64,000 nucleotides of DNA from the NCBI RefSeq assembly GCF_019204005.1, contig NZ_JAGSPA010000001.1, positions 992,001-1,056,000 on the forward strand, read 5' to 3'. Below, piece after piece: positions 26,389 to 36,499 of this stretch. The number at the start of each line of letters is the position of its first letter. Position 1 is the first letter of the stretch. A program made the position numbers and the translations under genes. Below the pieces are notes generated by a model. It was not told the origin of the DNA. It did not search any database and saw only the letters and a list, made by a program, of their open reading frames with translations. This DNA is from Pacificimonas pallii. Lineage in GTDB: Bacteria; Pseudomonadota; Alphaproteobacteria; Sphingomonadales; Sphingomonadaceae.

Positions 26389-28230
26389 CTACGCCGGGAT
26401 CGCCAGTTCGCGCTCCTGATAGGCCATGGTCCACTCGCCGAGGTCGGCCAGCATAATCCCGGCGGCGCTTTCCAGTTCTTCGGCGAGCGCGTCCAGATCG
26501 CGGGCTTTGCGCAGGCGCGCGGCGCTGATCTCCAGATCGTGCGCAGTGGCGTGCGAGCGGCTGGCGGCCAGGACGAATTCACCGTGACCGCGAATGCCGT
26601 AAACCGCCGCGCCGATCGCAGGAAGGCCAGCGGTCACGATCACGAACCAGTAAACATTGGCCATGATCCACGGCTTGAAGAACAGATAGCCGACAACGAA
26701 CAGCAGGCAGGCCGCGATCACCGTCCCCATCATCACATTGCCGACCTGATGCAGGCGGTGGTCGAGGTCATGCATGCGGTGCGCGTTGACGCGGTGATAG
26801 CTGGCCTGCGGTTCCAGCTGTTCCTCGATCATCAGCTGGGACAGCTGCGTGACGGTCTCATCGGTCACGACGCCCGCCGGGTCCGGCATCTGCCGCCAGA
26901 TCGCCCCGGCATACCATTTGGTCCACTTCGTGCCCCGGTCCGCGCGGCGCGAACGGCTGGCGATGCGATGATCCAGAAAAGGCGGGATCGCGACGCCTGT
27001 GCGGCGCAAATAGGGGAGCGGACGCAGCGTTTCAGCGAGGTAGCGATATTGCAGCCAGCGGCGGTGCCAGTCACCCTTGTGCCCCGCTCTGGTAGAGTAA
27101 AACAGCAGCCCGATGACGACCAGTTCGCCAATGACCAGATAGAATTTCGCGTCTGGCAGGACGAGGCCGGTCAGCGCCAGCATGACCGCGAACGCGGCCA
27201 GGCAGTAATTCATGACATGGCCGCTGCGGAATAATTGTGCGTAGTGGATCGCCAGGCCATTCGCCCAGCCATAAGCGCGCTCGAGCACGTCAAGGCCCTG
27301 GGCGAAGTCGGGCCCGGCGTCGACTGTGCGCGCGCGCAGCGTTTTCCATTCGGCGGCCGCGCTCTCCTCGAACGGGTCCTGCCGCCATGCGCCGCCGGTG
27401 AGTTTCTTCACGCCCGTCAATGCCAGCAGAAGCGGATATTCGATGCGCGCATTGGTCCGGCGTTCGCGTTCAGAGAAGTAGCTTTCAAGCTCGGCCTTTT
27501 CGATATCCGTCGGCGGGCCGAGGCGATCGGCGATGATGGCGCAGATGGTATCGATATTGGCGGGGACGGGCGGCGCGGGCTCGGCGCCCCCGGAATGAAG
27601 GTCCTCCCGCGCACCAAGAATGACGGGCAGGGCGCCGGACGCGCCCGGTGCCTCCGACACGGGAATGTGAATGACGGGCGTACCGCGCGCCGCGGCAAGC
27701 TGTACGATGTGCCCGGTGCCGCCCTCGCCCCGGCTCGGCTTGCCATCCCAGATGGCGATCAGAATATCGGATTTCGCCACGACGGTATGGCCGGTCGATA
27801 CATAGGCCGCCGCCTCGTTCTCGCGCTTTCCGGGCAGGGTGAAGATGCTGTCCGCATCGGCCATCATGGTCCGGAACGTCTCGCGTTCCGGGCCGGCGGC
27901 GAAGTCATTGGCATATTCGCCGCGCTCGAACGGCAGCAGCGCCCGCACGCGAAACCCGTGCGCCTTCGCCGCCTCCGCCGCCATCTGGTCGGCGCCCGTC
28001 GCCATGGGCGAATGCAGGACCAGCCGCGGCGGCGTCTCCGCGAATGCGGACGGCAATGCGCCGCCATGCGTGTCGTGCAGCCGCTCCACCCCTTCGGCCA
28101 GCGCGCCGAAAATCGCGTGCAGATGCGGCACCGCCCGGCGCAGCGCCGCCTCGGGCATGACCGCTGTACGGTGCCCGGTAACGCCAACATTCAGCGCAAG
28201 CGCCGGTCGCGGCGGGTGGGGGGCACTCAT
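26389..28230 (-). CDS. SLOG-domain protein with C-terminal four-TM SLATT-like effector region
   Basis: A 613-residue protein. Residues ~10-215 form a SLOG/LOG-type Rossmann domain: VGVTGHRTAVMP, LHSPMATGADQMAAEAA (phosphate-binding loop), LLPFERGEYANDF, SDILIAIWDG and GTPVIHIPV. Such domains bind nucleotide-derived signals. A helical linker leads to two transmembrane pairs (~355-397 and ~507-556). After the first pair comes WHRRWLQYRYLAETLR, and the C-terminus ends in an RKARDLDALAEELE helix, both typical of SLATT (SMODS/SLOG-associated 2TM effector) proteins. It starts 13 bp after the PEP-CTERM gene, so it is co-transcribed. I infer a signal-gated membrane effector. Confidence 0.78.
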   Translation of the reverse strand: MSAPHPPRPALALNVGVTGHRTAVMPEAALRRAVPHLHAIFGALAEGVERLHDTHGGALPSAFAETPPRLVLHSPMATGADQMAAEAAKAHGFRVRALLPFERGEYANDFAAGPERETFRTMMADADSIFTLPGKRENEAAAYVSTGHTVVAKSDILIAIWDGKPSRGEGGTGHIVQLAAARGTPVIHIPVSEAPGASGALPVILGAREDLHSGGAEPAPPVPANIDTICAIIADRLGPPTDIEKAELESYFSERERRTNARIEYPLLLALTGVKKLTGGAWRQDPFEESAAAEWKTLRARTVDAGPDFAQGLDVLERAYGWANGLAIHYAQLFRSGHVMNYCLAAFAVMLALTGLVLPDAKFYLVIGELVVIGLLFYSTRAGHKGDWHRRWLQYRYLAETLRPLPYLRRTGVAIPPFLDHRIASRSRRADRGTKWTKWYAGAIWRQMPDPAGVVTDETVTQLSQLMIEEQLEPQASYHRVNAHRMHDLDHRLHQVGNVMMGTVIAACLLFVVGYLFFKPWIMANVYWFVIVTAGLPAIGAAVYGIRGHGEFVLAASRSHATAHDLEISAARLRKARDLDALAEELESAAGIMLADLGEWTMAYQERELAIPA

Positions 28231-28243
28231 CCCCTGGCTGAGC

Positions 28244-29338
28244 TTAAACCGCCGCGCGTCGGCGCATCAGGCCAAGGCCCAGCGCCGCGATGCCGAACAG
28301 CGCGAGCGCACCCGGTGCGGGGACGTCCTGCATGCCGGGAGGGTTTTGCAGAATTTCCGGAGCATTGGGATCACCGGCGGCCCGGAAGAAGACCTGAGGA
28401 TCTGGCAGCGAGCGCGGTGACAGCCCCTGGCTCAACGCACTGAAACCGCCGCCGCCGGCGATCCCTCCTCCGCCAAGAGGGTCGCTGAAAGTGGCGATGG
28501 CCGCCATGCAGCTATCCTGGCCGTCGTTCAGACATATATCCGATGACTTTGAGGTAACATTGGATTCAACCTCAATGTCAAAAGTGTCACCAACACCCAG
28601 CGTACCCGCAAAAATATCCAGCAGCGTGTCCTGCCAGCTGAATAACACCGTGTTGGCATCGTAGTTCAGAAAAGCTTCGCCGCCATTGAATTTGTTCAGG
28701 TCATCAGACCTGGTGAATAGCGATATGCCGTTATTATCGTTTTCTGCGAAAGCCGCGAAAAGATCAAATGTGAATATCTCGGCTCCATTCACTCTTATCG
28801 TAAAGTCGACTGTCGCTTCTGCCCTTAGTCCCGCAGCAAAGATCGAAAGGGAACCGCCACCATCGAAATCCCGCGTGCTTGCAGCGCAGGTGACAATACG
28901 CCCGTCCCGACATGTGTCTCCTAGCATGTCAGGGATGTATAGAGCGGCACCACCACCGAAAACGAGCGGCTTAATACGAACATCCTGAGCGGCGCCGGAA
29001 TTGTTCGTGATCGTCTGCCGGATCAGGGTGGAGGACCGACTTGTTGTGCCGTCGCCAGCGGCTGCGGAGTGGTTGATATAGCTGATCGTTCCGTTTTCAT
29101 CTTGGGATACGCTGGCCTGCGCATTGCCGAACGACGTCCCGAAGCCCTGCGTGTCGGCGATGGTGATGTCATCCACATTCGTCGCGCCAGGTGCGGATAC
29201 AGAAGGCGCGTCACCGGATCGTGGAACGATATTGGTATCCAGCTGGGTCGTGGTGACGACGCTTGCGAGCGCGCTGCCGGATTGAAAAGCCAAAGCAGCT
29301 GCGGCCATCACGATTGACGTCTTATATCCATTTGTCAC
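28244..29338 (-). CDS. PEP-CTERM sorting domain protein (secreted)
   Basis: A 364-residue exported protein. GTG 29338 is chosen because a GAGAGG ribosome site lies just upstream and the product then starts with a clean signal peptide (TNGYKTSIVMAAAALAF ... ALA). The middle is Gly/Asn/Asp-rich beta-type sequence with one likely disulfide (GDTCRDGRIVTCAA). The C-terminus VPAPGALALFGIAALGLGL followed by MRRR is a typical exosortase signal: PEP-like motif, hydrophobic helix, Arg cluster. No exosortase gene is in the window. It lies between the TIR and SLOG genes on the same strand; its role there is unknown. Confidence 0.85.
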   Translation of the reverse strand: MTNGYKTSIVMAAAALAFQSGSALASVVTTTQLDTNIVPRSGDAPSVSAPGATNVDDITIADTQGFGTSFGNAQASVSQDENGTISYINHSAAAGDGTTSRSSTLIRQTITNNSGAAQDVRIKPLVFGGGAALYIPDMLGDTCRDGRIVTCAASTRDFDGGGSLSIFAAGLRAEATVDFTIRVNGAEIFTFDLFAAFAENDNNGISLFTRSDDLNKFNGGEAFLNYDANTVLFSWQDTLLDIFAGTLGVGDTFDIEVESNVTSKSSDICLNDGQDSCMAAIATFSDPLGGGGIAGGGGFSALSQGLSPRSLPDPQVFFRAAGDPNAPEILQNPPGMQDVPAPGALALFGIAALGLGLMRRRAAV

Positions 29339-29488
29339 GTTACATACCTCTCTTATATCAACATGCTGACAAGTCATCATGTTGAAAATGAATGAGAACA
29401 CGAAAGACAAACGGGAAATATGCTGCGGCGTGCCCCCCGGATCACGCGTTCGTTCCGCTTACGAAAATGCCCTATAAAGCTTCGCAGG

Positions 29489-31396
29489 TCAACCAGTGAT
29501 GGGCAGACCTCTCTGCGCGCATTTTTCCAGAAGGCCCTGTGCGCTCACACTGTCGAGCCCAATCGTTTCCGCTAGGATATTTGCGCCCTTAATGCATGCA
29601 TTTCCCGCCTCCTTAACTCGTCCGGCGGCATGCAGTACAATCGCCCGGTGTATTTCTAAGTCTCCGTGATTGGCATGTTTTTGCCCATAGCCAATGTCGT
29701 AGTTTTTTTTCGCGAACTGCAAATGCTTAAGGGCTTTTTCAGTTTGCCCTTGGCCGCTCAAAGACATCGCAAGGTACACGTGAGCAAAACCGGTTTCGAA
29801 ATGGCCTTCTGGATAGGCGGACGACAATCCATTTAACGCGCTACGGTACATTTCCTCTGCCTCAGGTAGGCGCTCCAAGGCGTACAACGAGTTACCAAGA
29901 TTCATTCGGGACTGCGCAAGCGTAGGATGCTCTTCATCCAATATACTAACCAATATTTCTAACGCCAATTTCGCTCCCTCGATAGCAGCTTCAGCGTTGC
30001 CGTCCTGTAGCTGCGTGAAGGCTAGGTTATTAAGCGTGGTCGCGTAATCGATGTGCTTTGTACCCGCTTCGCGTTCGTAGATTTTCAGCGCCTCTTTGTA
30101 GGCGGCTTTCGCCTCGGTAAAGCGGCCATCTTGCGCGAGTACCAAGCCTTTAACGCCTATCGCACGCGCCCGGGCCGTATCATATTCTGGGCCCATTTCG
30201 ATATATAAGCTTATAGCTGTGGTATAAAATTCTAAGGACTGAGGTATTTGAAGCTTGTCTCGGTGGATCAGTCCAAGAAGTTCATTCCCCCATGCGCGTA
30301 ATTCTGCGGCTTTGTCCCAATCATCCTGGATGCCATGTAACGTATCACTGACCGTTTTCTCCGCCTCATCCAGACGCCCTCGATGATACATTGTGAGCCC
30401 CGAATAGAGACTTAGCCACGCCGCTGCTTCCGACCCCGGTTCGGCAATCTTCTTGCCGCGGAACAGCATCGTGTCCGACTCGTCGTACAGCCCCAGATTT
30501 TTATATATGCTTCCGAGAGCCTGATAGAGCCGGACCTGTACTGCCGGTTCATTGGCCAGCTCCGTCTCCACTCGGTCCGCGCTGCGTTCCAGAATCGAAA
30601 AGGCGGTGATCGTCCGCGCATTTTCGGTCGCCGGATTTGCCACGGCGAAGGTGTCGACCAGGAAATCCACGGTCGCCTCGGCGCGGCGTTCGTTCGCTTC
30701 CGCCATCTGGCGCTGTTCGACGGCTTCGGCGCGCTGGTCGTTGGCGTAGAGCGCCAGTGCGCCGGTGGCGACGGACGCCGTCATGGACGCGCCGGTGATG
30801 ATCGCCATGCGGCGCTGCCGCCGGGCCTGGTCGCGACGGACCAGCTCGTCAAGGCCGATGCCGAGCATCCCCGCCGCCAGTTTGAGGAAGGCGAGGCGCT
30901 TGCCATCGGCATGTTTGCGGGCATCGGCGCAGATCGGCTCTATGGGCGGCCCGCCGGGGGTTTCCGGTTCCAGCAAAGCGGGCGGCAGGCAATCATCATC
31001 GCCGCCCGAACCGGGTTCCCCATCGACGATGAACGGCAGCACCCGCGCCGCGCCGTGCCGCTTGCGATAGGCGCGGACTTCCTCATTCACCCATTTCGAC
31101 CTGGCTGACGCCGGCGAGCAGAGCAGGATGAGATGGCCCGAACCCTCAATCGCGTCCATCAGCGCGGGCCCCAGGGCGGAAGACGCCGTCAGTTCATCGC
31201 GGTCACGAAATACCGGGCGCAGCGTGCGGCGACCGGCATGCTCGTGCGCGGCGGCCTTCGGCACGCGGTAGTTTTCCAGCTTCCGGTGCAGCCACGATGC
31301 CCAGTGCTTGTCCTTATGCGCATAGCTGATGAACGCGGCATAGCGCAGGCGCGCATGCACGCGCCGCTCTTCACCGTCATACATCTCCACCACCAT
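29489..31396 (-). CDS. TIR domain, transmembrane, TPR-repeat protein
   Basis: A 635-residue protein. Residues ~18-125 are a TIR domain: RYAAFISYAHKDKHWASWL, RPVFRDRDEL (BB-loop region) and LILLCSPASARSKWVNEEVR, where the Glu after WVN (about E105) is where TIR NADases keep the catalytic Glu. A single hydrophobic helix near 195-215 is followed by a charged coiled region (QRAEAVEQRQMAEANERRAEA, shortened here) and by about seven tetratricopeptide repeats to the end (AYKEALKIYEREAG, TTLNNLAFTQLQDG, SRMNLGNSLYALER). I infer an inner-membrane-tethered NADase or signalling protein with a protein-binding tail. Confidence 0.85.
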   Translation of the reverse strand: MVVEMYDGEERRVHARLRYAAFISYAHKDKHWASWLHRKLENYRVPKAAAHEHAGRRTLRPVFRDRDELTASSALGPALMDAIEGSGHLILLCSPASARSKWVNEEVRAYRKRHGAARVLPFIVDGEPGSGGDDDCLPPALLEPETPGGPPIEPICADARKHADGKRLAFLKLAAGMLGIGLDELVRRDQARRQRRMAIITGASMTASVATGALALYANDQRAEAVEQRQMAEANERRAEATVDFLVDTFAVANPATENARTITAFSILERSADRVETELANEPAVQVRLYQALGSIYKNLGLYDESDTMLFRGKKIAEPGSEAAAWLSLYSGLTMYHRGRLDEAEKTVSDTLHGIQDDWDKAAELRAWGNELLGLIHRDKLQIPQSLEFYTTAISLYIEMGPEYDTARARAIGVKGLVLAQDGRFTEAKAAYKEALKIYEREAGTKHIDYATTLNNLAFTQLQDGNAEAAIEGAKLALEILVSILDEEHPTLAQSRMNLGNSLYALERLPEAEEMYRSALNGLSSAYPEGHFETGFAHVYLAMSLSGQGQTEKALKHLQFAKKNYDIGYGQKHANHGDLEIHRAIVLHAAGRVKEAGNACIKGANILAETIGLDSVSAQGLLEKCAQRGLPITG

Positions 31397-31510
31397 GACC
31401 GGCTACCCCCCACTTCCCGTTAACTATATTCGCGAGAATCGTTCCGGGGGCAAGGCGCGCTTTGGAGAAGGGGGCGATGGCCGTGGTTCTGCATGGAGCA
31501 CCCTACGCCC

Positions 31511-31528
31511 AGGATGACGGGATTGGGG
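31511..31528. repeat. Partial copy of dispersed repeat
   Basis: AGGATGACGGGATTGGGG nearly repeats AGGATGATCGGGATTGGGG at 16187-16205 (one base deleted). It sits in the 235-bp gap between ftsK and the TIR gene, where no gene is seen. Confidence 0.35.
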
Positions 31529-31631
31529 ATGATTGGCCTTAATTCATAATGGCCGGGTTCTGGAGAAAGCTTCAGCTCGCAATGCGCGGGCCGTATCGCG
31601 TGTAGCTTGAGAATGCCGCCGCCCATTGGCG

Positions 31632-33950
31632 CTAAAGCCGGTTGCCCTTGCCATCGATCAGAACTTCGCGGCGGCCGACATGATCCGCCGCGCTGATGAT
31701 GCCCATTTCCTCCAGCTGGTCGATCAGCCGCGCGGCCTTGTTATAGCCGATCCTGAGGTGGCGCTGGACATGGCTGGTGGAGGCCTTTTGCGTGTCCTGC
31801 ACGACCTTGATGGCGCGGCGGAGAAGTTCGGCTTCCGGATCTTCCTCTTCACCCGGCATCAGCGCATCGCCGCCGCCGCCGGGCAGGGGAATGCCATATT
31901 GGTCTAGCTCTGGCTCAGGCTCCTCGGTGACGGCGTCGACATAATCGGGGCTGCCCTGTTCGCGCCAGTGATCGGCGACGCGTTCGACCTCCTCATCCGA
32001 CACGAACGGTCCGTGCACACGGGTCAGGAACTTGCCGCCATTCATGAACAGCATGTCGCCCTTGCCCAGAAGCTGTTCCGCGCCCTGCTCGCCAAGGATG
32101 GTGCGGCTGTCGATTTTCGACGTGACGGAGAAGCTGATCCGCGTCGGCAGGTTCGCCTTGATGACGCCGGTGATGACATCCACCGACGGGCGCTGTGTCG
32201 CCATGATCAGATGGATACCCGCCGCGCGCGCCTTCTGCGCCAGCCGCTGGATCAGGAATTCGACCTCCTTGCCGGCGGTCATCATCAGGTCGGCCAGTTC
32301 ATCGACGACGATCACGATCAGCGGCAGCGGCTCATATTCCAGCGTTTCGGTCTCGTAGATCGGCTGGCCGGAATCGGGGTCGTAGCCTGTGTGCACGCGC
32401 CGCTCGAACGGCTTGCCGGAGGCCTTGGCCTCGGTAACCTTGTCGTTGAAGGCGGCAAGCGAGCGGACGTTGACGCTCGCCATCATGCGATAGCGTTCCT
32501 CCATCTGCTCGACCGCCCATTTCAGCGCGCGGATGGCCTTGGCGGGTTCCGTGACCACGGGCGACAGCAGATGCGGGATGCCGTCATAGACACTCAGCTC
32601 CAGCATCTTCGGGTCGATCATGATGAGACGGCATTTACCGGGTTCCAGCCGATAGAGCAGCGACAGGATCATCGCGTTGAGGCCAACGGACTTGCCCGAT
32701 CCGGTGGTACCCGCGATCAGCAGATGCGGCATCGGCGCCAGGTCGGTGACGACCGGCAGGCCGGCAATGTCCTTGCCCAGAACCAGCGGCAGCGCCCCTT
32801 TCGCGCGTTCGAAACTGGCGTCTGAAAGGAGTTCGGACAGAACCACGATTTCGCGGTTTTTATTGGGCAGCTCAATGCCGATGACGTTGCGGCCGGGCAC
32901 AACCGCAACCCGCGCGGATACGGCCGACATGGAGCGGGCGATGTCGTCGGCCAGGCCGATGACGCGGCTCGACTTAATGCCGGGCGCCGGTTCCAGCTCG
33001 TACATGGTGACGACGGGGCCGGGGCGAACCTCGACGATTTCTCCCTTCACGCCGAAATCGTCGAGCACGGTTTCAAGCACGCGGGCATTCTGTTCCAGTG
33101 CGGCCTCGTCGATCCTGTCGCCGGTGCTTTTCGGCGGGTCGGCAAGCAGGGACAGGGGCGGCAGCTGCGCCTTGTCGCCTAGGCCAAGCGCTGACTGCCG
33201 TTCGCGTGCCGCGCGTTTCGAGGGCTTGGCCGCCTTCGCGACCTTGCGCACGGGACGCTTGGGACTGGCGGGTGCCGCACTGTCCTGCACGGGCTCGGCA
33301 TCGTCGTCCGCCGCTCTGCTGCGCCGCGCGCGCGGACGGATTTCGGCGTCCTCGGCATGGTCACGCGCGAACAGGGCGGCGATCATGCCCCTGGGAAGGG
33401 CAAGGCCGGTCAGGAACAATGCCGCCGTACCGATGCCGAGCAGCGCGCTGAGGGCGTAGGCTGCGGCGCGGGGCGGGCTGTTCGGCGGCAGCAACGCGCC
33501 CACGGTTTCCGCCAGCCAGCCGCCAAGCTGCCCGAACAGGCCGCCAGCGCCGGCGGGCGGACCGGTGATGGGCAGCATGCCCAGGCCGACGGCACCCAGA
33601 AGGACGGCAAGCAGCGTCATCGCGATGCGGCTGCCCAGGCGCGGACGCGGGGTCCTGCGCGCCAGCCGAAAGCCGGTGATGACGGTAAGGGGGACGATCA
33701 GCGCGCCCGCATAGCCGAACAATTGCAGCGCCATGTCGGAAAAGAGCGCGCCAGGCGCGGCCATCCAGTTTGCCGGTGCCGACGTTGTCGCGCGGTTCAG
33801 GGATGGGTCCATCGGGTCATGGCTGAGCAGCGCTAGCGCCATGGCGATGCCGGTCAGGACGATGCAGACACCAAGCACGCTGCGCAGCGCGGCACCGCCT
33901 GCACTGCCGCTTCCAACCGCCGCCGCGGACCGTGGTTTCGCTGTCGCCAT
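31632..33950 (-). CDS. ftsK: DNA translocase FtsK
   Basis: Septal DNA pump that segregates chromosomes and activates XerCD. The 772 residues have four N-terminal membrane segments (about 30-200), a Lys/Arg/Ala linker (about 205-270), the motor domain with Walker [17 protein letters not shown] and Walker [15 protein letters not shown], and a C-terminal gamma winged helix ([20 protein letters not shown]) that reads KOPS sites. ATG 33950 ([10 protein letters not shown]) is the start; an upstream in-frame extension of 46 residues crosses a terminator hairpin and is not coding. Confidence 0.96.
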   Translation of the reverse strand: MATAKPRSAAAVGSGSAGGAALRSVLGVCIVLTGIAMALALLSHDPMDPSLNRATTSAPANWMAAPGALFSDMALQLFGYAGALIVPLTVITGFRLARRTPRPRLGSRIAMTLLAVLLGAVGLGMLPITGPPAGAGGLFGQLGGWLAETVGALLPPNSPPRAAAYALSALLGIGTAALFLTGLALPRGMIAALFARDHAEDAEIRPRARRSRAADDDAEPVQDSAAPASPKRPVRKVAKAAKPSKRAARERQSALGLGDKAQLPPLSLLADPPKSTGDRIDEAALEQNARVLETVLDDFGVKGEIVEVRPGPVVTMYELEPAPGIKSSRVIGLADDIARSMSAVSARVAVVPGRNVIGIELPNKNREIVVLSELLSDASFERAKGALPLVLGKDIAGLPVVTDLAPMPHLLIAGTTGSGKSVGLNAMILSLLYRLEPGKCRLIMIDPKMLELSVYDGIPHLLSPVVTEPAKAIRALKWAVEQMEERYRMMASVNVRSLAAFNDKVTEAKASGKPFERRVHTGYDPDSGQPIYETETLEYEPLPLIVIVVDELADLMMTAGKEVEFLIQRLAQKARAAGIHLIMATQRPSVDVITGVIKANLPTRISFSVTSKIDSRTILGEQGAEQLLGKGDMLFMNGGKFLTRVHGPFVSDEEVERVADHWREQGSPDYVDAVTEEPEPELDQYGIPLPGGGGDALMPGEEEDPEAELLRRAIKVVQDTQKASTSHVQRHLRIGYNKAARLIDQLEEMGIISAADHVGRREVLIDGKGNRL

Positions 33951-34329
33951 TTGCGCATGTTCGCAAATTGTGGCGGGGCAGCACAAGAACGAATAGTGAA
34001 TCCGATCACAAAAAATGGCCGAGGGCGCAAAACGCACCCCCGGCCAGGTTATGTTCGGCCCCCGGATAGGGTCTGTGCGAGCGAGCAAGACGCGGAATCC
34101 CGCTATCTCGCAATCTGTATTTCAAGTGGCGTGCCAATTCTGTAAAATAAAATAATATCATGATGTTGTGCAAATTTTGTGAAAATCGGTTCGTGCTGCG
34201 ATGCACAATGGCTGTGCAGATGCACGACCCTGCTGCCCGGTTTTGCACCGTCCGCTTTTCCCCAAGGCATATCACGCTGCGGCAAGCTGCTGCCTTGCAG
34301 GCCTTCGCGCGCTGCGTAAGGGGAGGGGC
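33951..34329. other. 379-bp intergenic region with an orphan minus-strand terminator
   Basis: Lies between divergent ftsK and the FAD hydroxylase gene. It contains an AT-rich stretch (about 34140-34195) with possible promoters in both directions, a sigma54-like box on the minus strand (TTGGCACGCCACTTGAA, 34137-34121), and the intrinsic terminator at 34010-34045. No protein gene is supported. The layout fits a roughly 100-nt small RNA on the minus strand. Confidence 0.45.
34010..34045 (-). terminator. Intrinsic terminator with no upstream gene on its strand
   Basis: On the minus strand GGCCGGGGGTGC, a GTTTT loop and GCGCCCTCGGCC form a 12-bp stem with two mismatches, followed immediately by ATTTTTT. 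This is a textbook rho-independent terminator, yet no minus-strand gene precedes it before the divergent gene start at 34330. It may end a small RNA or insulate ftsK. Confidence 0.65.
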
Positions 34330-35544
34330 ATGGACACGAAAACAGATGCGATCCTGATCGGCGGCGGTCTTGTGGGTATGGTGACGGCCCTTGCGCTGGC
34401 GGCCTTTGGCGTGCGGACCGTCGTGATTGACGCCGCGGACCTCGAAGCGACCGTCGCACCGGATTTTGACGGACGCGCAACGGCAATCGCCAGCGCATCC
34501 TGGCGTATGTTCCGCGCACTTGGCCTGTCGGACAGGCTGACGGAAAGCGCAAATCCGATCAACGAAATCCGGGTGACCGAAGGACTGAGGCGCGCGCATC
34601 TGCACTTTGACGGGCGCGAGGCGGACGGCGATCCGCTGGGCCATATGGTGGAAAACCGGCATTTGCGCCGCGCGCTCATCGATGCCGGACAGGCGGAGTC
34701 GCTGATCGATATTCGCGCGCCTGCCAGAACGAGTGAGATCGACCGGGCCGAACACGGCGTCACGGTCACGCTGGATAATGGCGACACGGTGCGTGCGCCG
34801 CTGCTGATCGGCGCGGACGGGCGCCGTTCCCGCATTCGCGATGCGGCAGGGATCCGGATCGCCCGGTGGCAATATGACCAGACCGCCATTGTCGGTATGA
34901 TCGAACATGAAAAGTCGCACGGCGATGTCGCGTTCGAGCTGTTTTACCCGGCCGGACCTTTTGCGATCCTTCCCATGCGGCCCGGCACCCGCTCAGCGAT
35001 CGTATGGACGGTCGAGGGTGACGACGCGAAGGCCTATCTGGGCCTGCCGCCACGTGCGCTTGCGGCGGAAATCGACAAGAAGATCGGCGGGTTCCTCGGC
35101 CAGATCACCATCGCGGCGACACCATCATCTTATCCGCTCGGTTTTCATCACGCGACGGCCTATACGGCCAGCCGCCTTGCGCTGGTCGGCGATGCCGCCC
35201 ACGGCATTCATCCGATCGCGGGACAGGGGCTCAATATGGGCCTGCGGGATGCGGCGGCCCTTGCAGAGGTGGTGGGGGATGCGGTTGGCCTTGGCCTCGA
35301 TATTGGCGAGGCGGAGGTGCTGGAACGCTATTCGCGCTGGCGCGGGTTCGACAATGTCGCCGTTGCGGCGAGCACGGACATCCTGAACCGATTCTTCGGC
35401 CTGCCGGGCAAGACGATGAGCCGCGTGCGCGCCTTTGGCCTGGGCGCGGTCGAACGCGCCGGCCCGCTAAAGCAGTTCTTCATGTCGGAAGCGCGTGGCG
35501 CTTCGGGTGACCTGCCGCAATTGCTGCGCGGGGAGCGGCCCTGA
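34330..35544 (+). CDS. UbiH/UbiF/COQ6-family FAD-dependent hydroxylase
   Basis: Flavoprotein monooxygenase that probably hydroxylates the ubiquinone ring. The 404 residues carry the FAD fold DAILIGGGLVGMVTALAL, the central RAPLLIGADGRRSRIRDAAG motif, and the family-defining LVGDAAHGIHPIAGQGLNMG. ATG 34330 follows a strong GGGAGGGG ribosome site; an upstream in-frame ATG adds 43 Cys-rich, non-homologous residues. Which ring position it modifies is not predictable. Confidence 0.93.
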   Translation: MDTKTDAILIGGGLVGMVTALALAAFGVRTVVIDAADLEATVAPDFDGRATAIASASWRMFRALGLSDRLTESANPINEIRVTEGLRRAHLHFDGREADGDPLGHMVENRHLRRALIDAGQAESLIDIRAPARTSEIDRAEHGVTVTLDNGDTVRAPLLIGADGRRSRIRDAAGIRIARWQYDQTAIVGMIEHEKSHGDVAFELFYPAGPFAILPMRPGTRSAIVWTVEGDDAKAYLGLPPRALAAEIDKKIGGFLGQITIAATPSSYPLGFHHATAYTASRLALVGDAAHGIHPIAGQGLNMGLRDAAALAEVVGDAVGLGLDIGEAEVLERYSRWRGFDNVAVAASTDILNRFFGLPGKTMSRVRAFGLGAVERAGPLKQFFMSEARGASGDLPQLLRGERP

Positions 35545-35569
35545 CCAGTCAACGCCAAGGCGCAGGTCT

Positions 35570-36271
35570 TCACGACGACAGAAGGCTGTTCACCGCGGCT
35601 TTCAGCGCATCCTCGGCCAGCGGTTTCTGAACCACGCTTACGCCCGGAAATTCACGCGCAATTTCTGTTTCTTCATCATAGCCCGTCGCAAATACGAACG
35701 GAATATTCATCAGGGCGAGTTTTCTGGCAATAGCGGCGCTCGTTTCCGCGCCCAGGTTGAAGTCCAGAACAGCGAAAGCGGGGCGCCTTCTGGCAAGAAA
35801 GGCGAAACCTTCCTTCACATCGGCAGCGATATGAACGGAATCCGCCCCCATTTTGATCAGGGTATCCTCAATATCCATCGCAATGATGATGCTGTCCTCG
35901 ACCACCAGGACATCGCCGCAAAGCGCGATATTGCCCTCACATGCGCGGGCCGTGCGCGAGGTTGCGACGGCATCATCACTGACAGTCCCGCCGCGCGCTG
36001 CCCCTTCAGCCAGATCGGCTTGGGCCGCGCGACCGGCATCACTGCCGTTTACGGCCTGAACATGACTTTGCTGGCGACGCTGTTCGTCCCCGCACGCCGT
36101 CACGTCGGCCGCCAGTTTTCGTTCATTGGTCTGTATCACAACGCTTCTCAACTTCCGGCGCAGCGGTCCCGGCAATCGCGGCGAAAGGAACAGGCAATGG
36201 GCCTGACCTCCGCCGTCGCGGCCGCACACGCCACTACATCGGTCCCCTGGCACACCCTTTTGAAGGCTCAC
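35570..36271 (-). CDS. Response-regulator receiver domain protein (start uncertain)
   Basis: The last ~115 residues (from about base 35911) are a receiver domain: VLVVEDSIIIAMDIEDTL, phospho-acceptor Asp in FAVLDFNLGAETS, FVFATGYDEE and the conserved Lys in VVQKPLAED. This sequence type is usual for stand-alone or hybrid receivers paired with HWE-type kinases in sphingomonads. The ~118 residues in front, starting at GTG 36271, have no recognisable domain and may not be translated; an in-frame GTG near the middle could be the true start. It is tail-to-tail with the hydroxylase gene (25 bp). No output domain. Confidence 0.7.
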   Translation of the reverse strand: MSLQKGVPGDRCSGVCGRDGGGQAHCLFLSPRLPGPLRRKLRSVVIQTNERKLAADVTACGDEQRRQQSHVQAVNGSDAGRAAQADLAEGAARGGTVSDDAVATSRTARACEGNIALCGDVLVVEDSIIIAMDIEDTLIKMGADSVHIAADVKEGFAFLARRRPAFAVLDFNLGAETSAAIARKLALMNIPFVFATGYDEETEIAREFPGVSVVQKPLAEDALKAAVNSLLSS

Positions 36272-36499
36272 GCGCCCACGTCAAGCGATTCAGGTTTAAC
36301 ATATGTTGTGTTTACAAGGGCCTGGGCGCGATTTGCAGAGTGTCAGCCGGTGCCAATCTGCTCATTTTCCATGTGCGAACCGGCGATTATCTAAACGATA
36401 CGGAGCCGTTCCTGGCTTCGCCAGCAACAGGTCCGATTTTCGTCCATTACGCCGGATGACGACCCGAATTGACAATGTCGCGCCGATCAGTCGAGCCGA

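Noticed and set aside
36040-36271. Histidine kinase domain in front of the receiver
   Set aside because: No H-box or ATPase motifs are visible in any frame of the upstream sequence, so it is not called a hybrid kinase.
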